From an uncultured Clostridium sp. (GTDB lineage Bacteria > Bacillota > Clostridia > TANB77 > CAG-508), in assembly GCA_947088765.1 (NCBI GenBank), contig CAMUHU010000007.1:1-43203 (forward strand): a DNA stretch of 43,203 nucleotides, read 5' to 3'. Made by a program: the position numbers and the translations under genes. Under the pieces are notes generated by a model. It saw nothing but the letters and a program-made list of their open reading frames with translations. It made no database searches and was not told where the DNA came from. Below are positions 1 through 8,952 of this stretch, in pieces. The first letter of the stretch is position 1. Every line of letters begins with the position of its first letter.

Positions 1-700
<700 letters not shown>

Positions 701-863
701 ATTATTTTTCGAGTTTTCTCACTCATTTATTTACTTAAATTATTTTTTGGTACATGTGATAGGTTTTTCACATTATACCGCTTGGTCTCTTAAAGGATTT
801 GTTGTTTACTTTTCAATGTACTTTTGTTCCTTATTTTTATGTTTTTTATTTAGGAACTTATTT

Positions 864-892
864 AGTATACTACGCTGATTTTATTTTGTCAA
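864..892 (-). promoter_or_regulatory. rRNA operon promoter, proximal (P2)
   Basis: On the minus strand a perfect -35 TTGACA (887-892) is followed after 17 bases by TATACT (864-869). It drives transcription into the 16S gene, whose 5' end is about 160 bases downstream. The leader (701-860) is AT-rich and contains TTGAAAAGTAAAC, resembling the leader boxes seen before 16S in Firmicutes, where antitermination factors act. Confidence 0.85.
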
Positions 893-962
893 TACTTTTT
901 TAAAAGTTTTTTGTTTTTTATTTTTTGCTTTCTATATTATGTTTCATGCGCAGTGCTTATTT

Positions 963-992
963 ATAATAGCACATTTTGTTTTTATTTGTCAA
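963..992 (-). promoter_or_regulatory. rRNA operon promoter, distal (P1)
   Basis: A second perfect TTGACA (987-992) is followed after 18 bases by TATTAT (963-968). It sits exactly 100 bases upstream of the proximal promoter, and the same block of about 16 bases around the -35 (AAAAAAGTATTGACAAA) occurs in both. Tandem rRNA promoters are common in Firmicutes. Here the spacing and shared flank suggest a local duplication. Confidence 0.75.
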
Positions 993-1040
993 TACTTTTT
1001 TAAAATTCTTTTCTAAATATTTCTTTTGGAAATTGTTATT

Positions 1041-1604
1041 CTATTTTTTCTTCTTTACCGAAAATCCAAATTTACCTATTTTGTCTCCTAAGCAATAATA
1101 TCCTCCATTTGCATAACCAATTAAATTGCATTTTGATATATCAAAAGCTCCGTTTTCATCTATATATTTATCATCTGCATTTATTCCTAATACATATGCA
1201 ATAAACATATGATGGCTTCCTAATTCTTTTATTTCTTCAACTTTACATTCTACTGATACAGGGCTTTCTTCTATCATTGGGCATTTTACAAAATTAGCTT
1301 TTTGCTTAGTTAACTTCATCTCTTTAAATTTATCAACATCTCTCCCTGATTTCACTCCACACCAATCTGTAGCAAAAGCTAATTCTTTAGTTGTAAGATT
1401 TATTACAAATTCTTTTGTCTCTTTTATTATATTATAAGAATATCTTTCTGGTCTTATAGATATATATACCTTTGCTGGATTAGTACACAAAATGCCTGTC
1501 CATGCAACTGTGATTATATTTGATTTTTCCATATTTCCACATGATACCATTACTGCTGGTATTGGGTATTCAAATGTCCCCGATTTCCATAATGTTTTTG
1601 ACAT
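1041..1604 (-). CDS. flavin reductase-like FMN-binding protein
   Basis: Predicted 187-residue soluble protein of the flavin reductase-like (FMN-binding split barrel) family. The N-terminal block ending in PAVMVSCG, then a VAWTGILCTNPAKVYISIRP region and a central EFVINL segment, are typical of this family, which binds FMN and reduces flavins or acts as a flavoprotein oxidoreductase of unknown substrate. The frame is open further upstream, but I chose the ATG at 1604 because AAGGA lies nine bases before it; the in-frame ATG at 1613 directly abuts that site. It stands alone between the rRNA promoters and the sortase pair. The physiological substrate cannot be read from sequence. Confidence 0.85.
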   Translation of the reverse strand: MSKTLWKSGTFEYPIPAVMVSCGNMEKSNIITVAWTGILCTNPAKVYISIRPERYSYNIIKETKEFVINLTTKELAFATDWCGVKSGRDVDKFKEMKLTKQKANFVKCPMIEESPVSVECKVEEIKELGSHHMFIAYVLGINADDKYIDENGAFDISKCNLIGYANGGYYCLGDKIGKFGFSVKKKK

Positions 1605-1700
1605 ATTAATCATTCCTTTCTTATTTATTATAATAATCTCATAAAAGATAATTTTCAAGAGATAACATTTATTTTTATATTTTCTCATTTTAACAAATTT

Positions 1701-1722
1701 AGGGCAGACACAAGGTCGCCCT
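1701..1722 (-). terminator. hairpin after the sortase pair
   Basis: The palindrome AGGGC-GAC-CTTGT-GTC-T-GCCCT (minus strand) forms an eight-pair stem with one bulge, 20 bases after the stop of the small membrane protein gene. No long T run follows on the minus strand, so it may be a weak terminator or an RNA-stabilising hairpin. Confidence 0.45.
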
Positions 1723-1741
1723 ATTAATTATATTTTTAATT

Positions 1742-1972
1742 TTAGTCATTTTGTACAGAAGAATTGTTTTCTTTTAAATTATTTATATCCTTATTCAAAT
1801 TGTTAATAGTGTTAATTTGAGATGCATACCCTGCTATAAATCCTATTATAAATACAGCTATTATAAGTACAATATTTTTCATTTTTTCTTGGCTCTTATA
1901 CATGTATTTATCATAAATCTTCATTGGTTCCTCCTCTTTAGGGTTAGCTTTTTTTATATCATCTTTTACCAT
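1742..1972 (-). CDS. small single-pass membrane protein next to sortase
   Basis: Predicted 76-residue protein with no recognised family. A charged N-terminus rich in Lys and Glu is followed by one hydrophobic segment (about residues 33-50, NIVLIIAVFIIGFIAGYA) and a short Asn/Lys-rich tail that may be a coiled coil. AGAGGA seven bases before the ATG supports the start. It begins 22 bases after the sortase stop and is almost certainly cotranscribed with it. A role with the sortase, such as an accessory membrane factor, is inference from position only. Confidence 0.65.
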   Translation of the reverse strand: MVKDDIKKANPKEEEPMKIYDKYMYKSQEKMKNIVLIIAVFIIGFIAGYASQINTINNLNKDINNLKENNSSVQND

Positions 1973-1994
1973 ATTATTTCCTCTTTTCCCCTTT

Positions 1995-2810
1995 TTATTC
2001 TTGTTCGTATCCTTGTACTACTAATCTCTTACTTCCAGAATTGGAACATGTTATTAGAGTTATTTGTTTTCTGCCATTTGTTAATTGACTTGTGCATTTT
2101 ACATCTGTAGGATCTATAACATACTTTTCTGATACAAAATATTTTATGGTTTTTCCTTTTAAATCTGTAAGTTCTATTATATCTCCTATGTTAATACTCT
2201 TTAGTTTTCCAAACATTTTTCCACTTTTATAATTGTGTCCTATTACTACATAATTTCCAACTTCATTGGGATTTGGTCCCCATAGCTTATTTATTGATAC
2301 CTTTAGTAATTCTTCTGATGTCTCAGATAAAACTGGATACTCTATGCCTAAACTTGGTATTGACACTATCGATTCAGCAAAATATTCTATTTCTCCATCT
2401 TCTGTCATATATTTATTAGGTGTTTCTACTAAATTCTCTTGTTCCTCAACCGCATGTCTAACATTTTTCAATATATTTCCTAATTTTACTTCCTCTGCTC
2501 TTTCTGATGAACTGCCTAGGATTACCTTTAATATATCATCTTCCATTACTATAGAATTACTTGCTATAAAAGTACGATTGTCCATAGTAGTATTATCTTC
2601 TTCTGTTTCTATATCTATAATATTTAAATTCTTTAAAATATCTTGTGACTTTTGTTCATATCTATTTCTATCAAATTCTGCATATACATAATATGAACAT
2701 AAAATGCACATTAAAAAAATTGATAAAATTATATTTCTTTTATAAAAATTCTTTTTTTTGCGCATTTCCTTGGTAACTATAACTTTATCTGTAACCAAAA
2801 TTTGATTCAT
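1995..2810 (-). CDS. sortase family transpeptidase
   Basis: Predicted 271-residue membrane-anchored cysteine transpeptidase that attaches proteins to the cell wall or polymerises pili. One N-terminal transmembrane segment (about residues 26-45) is followed by a linker and the sortase barrel. The catalytic triad is visible: His192 in VIGHNY, Cys255 in TLITC and Arg262 in KRLVVQ. The length and the TLITC form suggest a class D-, E- or B-like enzyme, but I cannot assign the class. The start has AGGAG eight bases upstream and a good promoter before it. I saw no LPxTG-type substrate in the window; the cohesin-like protein far to the right ends in a membrane helix without a clear sorting motif. Confidence 0.9.
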   Translation of the reverse strand: MNQILVTDKVIVTKEMRKKKNFYKRNIILSIFLMCILCSYYVYAEFDRNRYEQKSQDILKNLNIIDIETEEDNTTMDNRTFIASNSIVMEDDILKVILGSSSERAEEVKLGNILKNVRHAVEEQENLVETPNKYMTEDGEIEYFAESIVSIPSLGIEYPVLSETSEELLKVSINKLWGPNPNEVGNYVVIGHNYKSGKMFGKLKSINIGDIIELTDLKGKTIKYFVSEKYVIDPTDVKCTSQLTNGRKQITLITCSNSGSKRLVVQGYEQE

Positions 2811-2831
2811 TCTACTTTCTCCTCAAAATAT

Positions 2832-2860
2832 ATTATACTATGTTTTTTTATAAATTTCAA
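2832..2860 (-). promoter_or_regulatory. sigma-A-type promoter of the sortase gene
   Basis: The minus strand reads TTGAAA (2855-2860), 17 bases, then TATAAT (2832-2837), about 22 bases before the sortase ATG at 2810. The rest of 2861-3124 shows no convincing gene. A Lys/Glu-rich open stretch without a good start (about 2998-3098) may be a relic. Confidence 0.7.
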
Positions 2861-3124
2861 CACATTATAATGATTTTTCATGGAAATTTAACATTAGCTA
2901 TCTTTACTGTATAAATCTCAAACATCTATTTAAGTTTGTCTTGTTGAGCAACTCTTTATGTTTAATTTACTCACTAGATTTACTTGATACGGTTATATAC
3001 ATCTTTCTTTTTCTTCCTTTTCTCTTAATTGCTTTATTCTCTCTTCTGCTTTGTGCATATATTCGTTTTTGAGTTTTGCTCTTTTCTTTGTTTAATTGCT
3101 AAAACTTTTTCGATACTACTTTTT

Positions 3125-3271
3125 TTATTCAAAATTAACACTAGGCACCTCCGAACTTGATGCATCTGCCTCAAAATAAATTGCTTTTTCAAATCCAAAG
3201 ATATTAGCAACTACAGCAAGTATAACTACCAAAGCAATTACACAAATTAAAATTATATTTGATTTTTTCAT
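3125..3271 (-). CDS. 48-residue membrane peptide overlapping the DUF3592-type gene
   Basis: A short gene whose ATG (3271-3269) overlaps the preceding TGA as ATGA, with GGAG eight bases upstream, so translation is probably coupled. The product has a positive start (MKKSN), one strongly hydrophobic helix (residues 5-25, IILICVIALVVILAVVANIF) and a short acidic tail of about 23 residues ending in VPSVNFE. There is no recognised family. Start overlap, ribosome binding site and clean membrane helix make it credible. It may be a partner of the upstream membrane protein, which is itself interrupted by a stop codon. Confidence 0.6.
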   Translation of the reverse strand: MKKSNIILICVIALVVILAVVANIFGFEKAIYFEADASSSEVPSVNFE

Positions 3272-3969
3272 ATTTTTTGCTCCATTTCTAAATTTTCCAA
3301 AGATAAATGATATTTTTTTCTATTGGTTGTATCTATATATACAGGAAAAGTTGTTATATTTTTCTTACTTATTATATATTCGGGATTATACCATAAGTTT
3401 TCACTTTGAAAAGTTCTAATCTGTCCTGTTATATTATCTTTTCCAGTACATATTATAATATATGGATGTCTATCATTTACACTATAAGAGTAATTTATTG
3501 TTACTTCTTGAAAATCAGCATATATTTTATCTCCTGACTCTATTGCTCTTTTTTTGCCAGCGATTTTTTTAATTTTGCTTATTAACAGTCCAACTCCTAC
3601 TGCACAAAAAGGTATTCCTAAAACAGACATTATAATACCACCACTACTTGATGTAGAAGATCTCATTTTACTTGGATTATTTCTATCATAGTAAATTGTT
3701 TTTTTAGAGCCTTCAGGAACATAAGATGATGTTTAATAACTTCCATTATACATAGTTCCATCTATTGTATAAGATACATATATCGTATAGTTTGTGTCTC
3801 CATCAGAGTCAGTATGTTTACTAACACTTATAACTTCTGCTGTTGTTTCTAATGCAGTATCTTTAAATTTAGAACTAGAAACCACACTAAATATGCCCCA
3901 AATTATAAGCCCAGCACCAACCAATGCAAATATTATTGCAAGTAACCATTCTGTAAATTTTGCTCCCAT
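3268..3969 (-). pseudogene. DUF3592-type two-helix membrane protein, interrupted by an in-frame TAA
   Basis: Two open stretches in the same frame (3733-3969 and 3268-3666) are separated by a TAA at 3733-3735 and 22 open codons (TSSYVPEGSKKTIYYDRNNP and onward). Together they read as one protein of about 233 codons. It has an N-terminal helix (ATEVISVSKHTDSDGDTNYT-like region after it), a YYDRNNPSK motif, then a second helix, as in DUF3592 membrane proteins, followed by an extra C-terminal domain of about 85 residues. No frame change is needed; a single base change would restore the gene. A real nonsense mutation, stop readthrough or a sequencing error are all possible. A second start at 3666 could still make the C-terminal part. 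Confidence 0.6.
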
Positions 3970-4203
3970 TTTTTCACCTCCACATCTTTTGTATTAATGA
4001 TTATTATATTTTGATAATAACATATTTCGATTTTTTTATCAATAATCTTAGAATTGTTTAGATAAAACTTAATAAGTTTTAGTGGTATTAAATTATTTAT
4101 AGTTTAACTTTATAATTTATATATAAATAATTTTTATATTATTAAGTAATACAGAAGTAGGATACTTTTATGCTTCTATGGAATTAGTTGGATTTAATAA
4201 AAA

Positions 4204-4431
4204 TGGTATAGATATCAAAATAATTTTACACAGGAACAATATGCTAAATAAGACCAAATTTAAAATGGCTTATATAGCGTTATTGAAACTGGAAATGCTA
4301 ATTTAACTTGTAGGAATATAGATTTTATTGCGAAATCCTTTAAAATAAAACCTGAGCTTCTTTTTAACGAAGGAACTGCAAAAATGGCTAAAAAACTACC
4401 AATTAGAGTTGATATATATAACAGGAGATAA
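4204..4431 (+). pseudogene. decayed XRE-type HTH regulator
   Basis: In one plus-strand frame, ending at the TAA at 4429-4431, the translation reads like a helix-turn-helix antitoxin or regulator: TQEQYAK, then VIETGNANLT, then IDFIAKSFKIKPELLF. This is the usual order of XRE repressor helices (TQEELA, IERGKANPT, IAKALNIKPE). It contains two in-frame stops (after YAK and three codons later) and has no plausible start. It is one of very few traces of plus-strand coding here and suggests a lost regulator or toxin-antitoxin pair. Confidence 0.6.
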
Positions 4432-4461
4432 ATAATTATGTACTTATTTATCTCCTGTTAT
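4418..4461. terminator. long perfect hairpin after the decayed HTH gene
   Basis: ATAACAGGAGATAAATA (4418-4434) and its exact complement (4445-4461) form a 17-pair stem with a ten-base loop, followed on the plus strand by TTTCATTAT. It overlaps the stop of the decayed plus-strand gene and can also act for minus-strand transcripts coming from the aminopeptidase side. The rest of 3970-4200 shows nothing I can assign. Confidence 0.7.
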
Positions 4462-4465
4462 TTCA

Positions 4466-4603
4466 TTATCTTTCTAAATCTCTTTCATTTTCTCTTCCTT
4501 CGTGTTTAATTTGCTTTTCTACATCTAAGTAAGTATTAGTTTCTTTTTGAAAATCTCTAACTAAATTATCCTCTGCTCCTATATCAAACTTTTTGCAAAT
4601 CAA
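4466..4603 (-). CDS. possible small acidic/basic protein or gene remnant
   Basis: A 45-codon frame starts at TTG (4603) with AGGA five bases upstream and ends at 4466. The product is highly charged, with a stretch (AEDNLVRDFQKETNTYLDVE) that looks like a helical protein tail. The frame also continues upstream without an ATG, so it may be the end of a decayed gene. I do not recognise it. Confidence 0.25.
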   Translation of the reverse strand: MICKKFDIGAEDNLVRDFQKETNTYLDVEKQIKHEGRENERDLER

Positions 4604-4638
4604 TATTTTCCTAAAAAATACTACTTGATATATATCAT

Positions 4639-6063
4639 TTATATTTGTTCAAAAAAAGCTTTATATGCTTCATATGCAGAGTATATATCGTATTTGCTTG
4701 TAACTTCATATGGTGCATGCATTGATAATACAGCTACTCCACAGTCTATTACATCTACACCTTTATCTGCTAGAATATAGGCTATTGTTCCTCCTCCTCC
4801 AGCATCTACTTTTCCTAATTCATCTATTTGATATAATATATTATTGCTTTCAAATAGGTTTCTTATTTTTCCAACAAATTCAGCTCCTGCATCTGATGAA
4901 CCTCCTTTTCCTCTTCCTCCTGTATATTTGTTTAATGAAACTCCATATCCTGCATAAGATACATTCTTTCTGTCTGAAACAGATGCATATAATGGGTCAT
5001 AAGCTGTTCCTACATCTGCTGATAACATATTTGATGTACAGAATACTTTGTTTAATAGATTTGGTCTATTTATTCCAGCTTTTGTTAATAATTCAGCAAT
5101 GAAATTATCAAATACTTGAGAATCCATCCCTGTATTTCCCATACTTCCTATTTCTTCTTTGTCTGATAGTATTAATACTGATGTTTTTTCTGGTATTTCT
5201 TTCATATCTATTAATGCTCTTAATGCTGTATAACAGCAAACTTTATCATCTTGTCCATATGCAGCTACCATACTACTATCAAAACCTAAACTTCTTGCTT
5301 TAAATGCTGGAACAAGCTCTAGTTCTGCACTTAAAAAGTCCTTTTCTGTTATTCCATATTTATCATTTAATAATTTTAATATGTTTAGTTTTACTTTTTC
5401 TGATACACTTTCATCTTTATATGGACGACTTCCTATTAATAAGTCTAAATCTTCTCCTTCTATACCATTACTTAATGTCTTTTTCATTTGCTCACTTGCT
5501 AAATGTGGTAATAAGTCTGTTATAGTGAATATTGGATCATTTTCATCTTCTCCTAAATTTAATGTAACTTTTTCTCCATTTGTTTTTACTATTACTCCAT
5601 GTATTGAAAGTGGAATAGTTGTCCATTGATATTTTTTTATTCCTCCATAATATTGAGTGTTAAAATATACAAATCCTGCCTCTTCATAGACTGGATTTGG
5701 TTTTAAGTCTAATCTTGGTGAATCCATGTGTGCACCAACAATATTTAATCCATTTTCTAATCCTGATTTTCCTATAATTGCTGCATATACACTTTTTTCT
5801 CTGTTTATATAATATACTTTATCTCCAACTGATATATTTTCTAAGTCTTCTATATTTTTAAACCCATTTTTATCTAGTACTTCTTTTGCAAATATTGATA
5901 CTTCTCTTTCTATTTTTGATTTGTTTAGGAAATACATATATTCATCTGAAAATTTCATTATTAAATTAATTTTTTCTTCTGATGATTCCTCCCATCCACA
6001 TTTTCTTACATCAAATAGTTTCTCCTCTAATTTTTTTCCTTCTGACTTTTGTTTTTCTTCCAT
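4639..6063 (-). CDS. M18 family aminopeptidase
   Basis: Predicted 474-residue cytosolic zinc aminopeptidase of family M18, removing N-terminal residues, often acidic ones, from peptides. Metal-ligand and catalytic motifs are present in the expected order: GAHMDSPRLDLK (His112, Asp114), DKEEIGSMG in the middle, and HAPYEVTSKYD near the C-terminus. The glycine-rich GGRGKGGSSDAG stretch also fits. Length matches the family. AGGAAAG before the ATG supports the start. It lies downstream of ychF, separated by about 135 bases that contain a repeat element. Intact and probably housekeeping. Confidence 0.93.
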   Translation of the reverse strand: MEEKQKSEGKKLEEKLFDVRKCGWEESSEEKINLIMKFSDEYMYFLNKSKIEREVSIFAKEVLDKNGFKNIEDLENISVGDKVYYINREKSVYAAIIGKSGLENGLNIVGAHMDSPRLDLKPNPVYEEAGFVYFNTQYYGGIKKYQWTTIPLSIHGVIVKTNGEKVTLNLGEDENDPIFTITDLLPHLASEQMKKTLSNGIEGEDLDLLIGSRPYKDESVSEKVKLNILKLLNDKYGITEKDFLSAELELVPAFKARSLGFDSSMVAAYGQDDKVCCYTALRALIDMKEIPEKTSVLILSDKEEIGSMGNTGMDSQVFDNFIAELLTKAGINRPNLLNKVFCTSNMLSADVGTAYDPLYASVSDRKNVSYAGYGVSLNKYTGGRGKGGSSDAGAEFVGKIRNLFESNNILYQIDELGKVDAGGGGTIAYILADKGVDVIDCGVAVLSMHAPYEVTSKYDIYSAYEAYKAFFEQI

Positions 6064-6116
6064 TCTTTCTTTCTTCCTTTCTTTTTTATAATTTTATTAA
6101 TAATATAAATAATGGG

Positions 6117-6198
6117 CACAGTGATGTCGTTTCTTACTTCGTGCCTAGTTAAATTTGGCAATACCAAATTTATCATGGTATTCCCACAAACGGTGCAC
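6117..6198 (-). repeat. interspersed hairpin repeat, copy 1 (between ychF and the M18 gene)
   Basis: After the ychF stop the minus strand reads TAGGTGCACCGTTT, a short extra hairpin (AATACCA / TGGTATT), then the conserved core TAGGCACGAAGTAAGAAA-C-GACATCACTGTGCCC (about 6117-6150). The core ends pair as GGCAC / GTGCC. The same core is found at 11788-11821. It may work as a terminator or be a small REP-like element. A frame running across it is not a gene. Confidence 0.7.
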
Positions 6199-7290
6199 CT
6201 ACACATTAAACCTAAATAACACAATATCCCCATCTTGCATAATATAGTCTTTTCCTTCTGAGCGCATAAGTCCTTTTTCTTTTGCTGTGTTTATTGAGCC
6301 ACAGTTAACTAAGTCATTAAATGATACTATTTCTGCTCGTATAAAGCCTCTTTGTATATCTGAGTGAATTTTTCCTGCTGCTACTGGTGCTTTTGTTCCT
6401 TTTTTTATTGTCCATGCTCTTACTTCTGGTTCTCCTGCTGTTAAAAATGACATTAGCCCTAATAAGTCATAACTTGCTTTTATTACTTTGTCTAACCCTG
6501 ATTCTTCTAGTCCTAAAGCCTCTAACATTTCTTTTCTGTCTTGCCCTTCTAATGATGATAGTTCTTCTTCTATTTTTACACAGAGTGGTATTACTTGTGC
6601 TTTTTCTAAGTTGGCATATTCTTTTACTTGTTTTACATATTCTTCATTCTCTGCATTTTCTAACATGTCCTCTGATACATTTGCTATATATAGTATTGGC
6701 TTAATTGTTAATAAATATGTGTCTTCTATTATAGCTTTTTCTTCTTCTGTAAATTCTATTGTTCTTGCTGATTTTCCTTCTTCTAAAACTTTTTTTACTT
6801 TTTCTAATGTATCTATCTCAAATAGATATTTTTTGTCTGCTTTTAGCATCTTTTGTGCTTTTTCTAATCTTTTGTTTATTGTTTCAATATCTGCTAAAAT
6901 TAATTCTAAATTGATTGTTTCAATATCCCTTAATGGATTAATATTTCCTTCAACATGTACAATGTTTGAGTTTTCAAAACAACGTACTACTTCGACTATA
7001 CTATCAACTTCCCTGATGTGTGATAAGAATTTGTTTCCTAAACCTTCTCCTTGACTTGCACCTTTTACTAATCCTGCAATATCAACGAATTCAACTGTTG
7101 CATATGTTGTTTTTTGTGGATTATATATTTTAGTTAAAACCTCCAATCTTTCATCTGGAACTGCAACTACTCCTATATTTGGTTCAATAGTACAAAATGG
7201 ATAATTTGCACATTCTGCACCTGCATTTGTAATTGCATTAAACATTGTGCTTTTTCCTACATTTGGTAATCCTACTATTCCTATTTTCAT
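6199..7290 (-). CDS. ychF: YchF-type ribosome-associated ATPase
   Basis: Predicted 363-residue Obg-family P-loop protein that binds ATP rather than GTP and associates with ribosomes. The G1 motif GLPNVGKST is at residues 6-14, followed by G3 DIAGLVKGAS. The usual NKxD is replaced by NVSE (in ILYIANVSED), the change that explains ATP specificity in this family. A C-terminal TGS domain ends with DYIMQDGDIVLFRFNV, the family signature. I chose the ATG at 7290 (MKIGIVG), where the family begins, over the open extension upstream to 7320. It is followed by an interspersed hairpin repeat. Intact. Confidence 0.96.
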   Translation of the reverse strand: MKIGIVGLPNVGKSTMFNAITNAGAECANYPFCTIEPNIGVVAVPDERLEVLTKIYNPQKTTYATVEFVDIAGLVKGASQGEGLGNKFLSHIREVDSIVEVVRCFENSNIVHVEGNINPLRDIETINLELILADIETINKRLEKAQKMLKADKKYLFEIDTLEKVKKVLEEGKSARTIEFTEEEKAIIEDTYLLTIKPILYIANVSEDMLENAENEEYVKQVKEYANLEKAQVIPLCVKIEEELSSLEGQDRKEMLEALGLEESGLDKVIKASYDLLGLMSFLTAGEPEVRAWTIKKGTKAPVAAGKIHSDIQRGFIRAEIVSFNDLVNCGSINTAKEKGLMRSEGKDYIMQDGDIVLFRFNV

Positions 7291-7339
7291 TTTTATATCA
7301 ATCCTTTCATATGCATACATATATAATATAATAATAAAA

Positions 7340-8815
7340 TTATGTTTCTGTTTTTTTAGTTAATCCTATTTCCTCAAATATATCTTTTTCTAAATTGAAT
7401 ATTTTTCCATTATATAACATATAATATGACTTAACCCCTGCATCAGTAATAGAGTACATATCTTCAGCTTCTGGTCTAAATAATTCTTTTGCAGAAGCAT
7501 CTATTAAACCAAATTTTCCATTTTGTTCTACTATAATTAATTCATATTCATCTATTAATAATAAATTTCCTGTAGTTTTAGTTGGAGTTGTAGGTTTATT
7601 ATTATTATTATATTTTTTATCATCTTCTTTTATTTCTTTTACTTTACACCCTATATCTGTATATTTTATATCAGATACTTTATTTCCATTTAAGTTAAAG
7701 AAGCCCCATAATTCATTTTGTTTTACAGCTATAATTGAATCGAAAAATACATATTGCTTAACTATATCTTTTTCCTTAGTATCACTATCATTTTTATAGT
7801 TATTGTTTGTATCTTCAGTTTTTCTAATAGCCTGTGTAATATATGGAGATATATCAACTCCTATATCATCATACTCAATATGTATGATGATTCTCTCATT
7901 TCTATCAATTACTCCATATTTTTCGTTACTTTTTACTAAATATAGTCCTTTGTCTTTATGTATACTTTTAATTTCATCATAGTTAACATTAATTTTTGTA
8001 TCTCCACCAATATAGTCAATTCCTACTTTATCATGTGCGTTTGTTATTGTAAATTCTTTATTATATTCATCGAATTTAATATTTGAATATCTTGTACCAA
8101 TTATTTCATTACCACTAGCATTAATAACACCAAATCTTCCATCAGAATTCTGTATTACTATTCTATCATATAATATTGCTTTTTGATTTTCGAACTCATC
8201 GCTTACTCCAGTAAAACCTAAATTTTTTACTGCATTATTATATAACTCAAAAATATATGGTAAAGTTTGTATATTAATGTTTCTTTTAGCTGAATCGTAT
8301 TCTAATTTTATATTGCAAGCAATTTCAATTCCATCAGATATAACATATATCTCTCCATTTACATCTCTTGCAGGTTCAGACATTGTATAATTCTTATATT
8401 CATCATTTGCATTTGGCTCTATTTTACTAATAATTGTAGAATTTAAAAACATTGAAGCTGTTTCTTGCTTATTTTCCACGAATACTTTATTAATGTCCTC
8501 TGCTTCTATTTTATATTCTCCACTATGTGCCTCATATCCTACATAACTTGCTATTCCTTTTACATTAACATATACTTTATTATTCTCTATTAAAAATGAG
8601 GAGGTATCTATTTTAGTTTCTTGTCCATCCACATATATTTTTATAGTTTCATCTATTGGTTGTATATCTTGTATTACCGTCATTATTATAAAAATAATAA
8701 GTAATGTAATTATTATTGCTATTATTATGCCTATAATAGTACCATTGTTATGTTCTTTTGGTCTGTTTACTTTTAATTTGCTATCTTCCTTTAAATCATC
8801 TGCATGTAACCTCAT
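7340..8815 (-). CDS. WG-repeat membrane-anchored surface protein
   Basis: Predicted 491-residue protein. It has a cytosolic N-terminus, one transmembrane helix (about residues 27-47), then a domain like the copper amine oxidase N-terminal fold often seen in clostridial surface proteins (KVYVNVKGIASYVGYEA). Several WG beta repeats follow, with signatures such as GRFGVINASGNEII, KYGVIDRNERIII, LWGFFNLNGNKV and KFGLIDASAKELF. The orientation implies that the repeats are outside the cell. WG proteins are usually of unknown function. GGAGG precedes the ATG. It lies 50 bases upstream of ychF and may share a transcript. A Lys/Asp/Asn-rich linker interrupts the repeats around residues 340-400. Confidence 0.8.
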   Translation of the reverse strand: MRLHADDLKEDSKLKVNRPKEHNNGTIIGIIIAIIITLLIIFIIMTVIQDIQPIDETIKIYVDGQETKIDTSSFLIENNKVYVNVKGIASYVGYEAHSGEYKIEAEDINKVFVENKQETASMFLNSTIISKIEPNANDEYKNYTMSEPARDVNGEIYVISDGIEIACNIKLEYDSAKRNINIQTLPYIFELYNNAVKNLGFTGVSDEFENQKAILYDRIVIQNSDGRFGVINASGNEIIGTRYSNIKFDEYNKEFTITNAHDKVGIDYIGGDTKINVNYDEIKSIHKDKGLYLVKSNEKYGVIDRNERIIIHIEYDDIGVDISPYITQAIRKTEDTNNNYKNDSDTKEKDIVKQYVFFDSIIAVKQNELWGFFNLNGNKVSDIKYTDIGCKVKEIKEDDKKYNNNNKPTTPTKTTGNLLLIDEYELIIVEQNGKFGLIDASAKELFRPEAEDMYSITDAGVKSYYMLYNGKIFNLEKDIFEEIGLTKKTET

Positions 8816-8952
8816 TCCACTACCTCCTTCTATTTTTCATATCCATATTACATATAAAATTCACTTTTTTATTCAATAAATTATGATTTTCGATTTCTAT
8901 TCTAACTCTTTCAATCAATTTAGTCAAGAAACATTTTCAAACCTTTTCCTTT

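Noticed and set aside
2998..3098. Lys/Glu-rich open stretch on the minus strand before the sortase promoter
   Set aside because: It begins right after a stop, has no well placed start or ribosome binding site, and shows no family features.
6027..6233. Minus-strand frame of 68 codons between ychF and the M18 gene
   Set aside because: It runs over the interspersed hairpin repeat and overlaps the ends of both genes; low-complexity Lys-rich tail.
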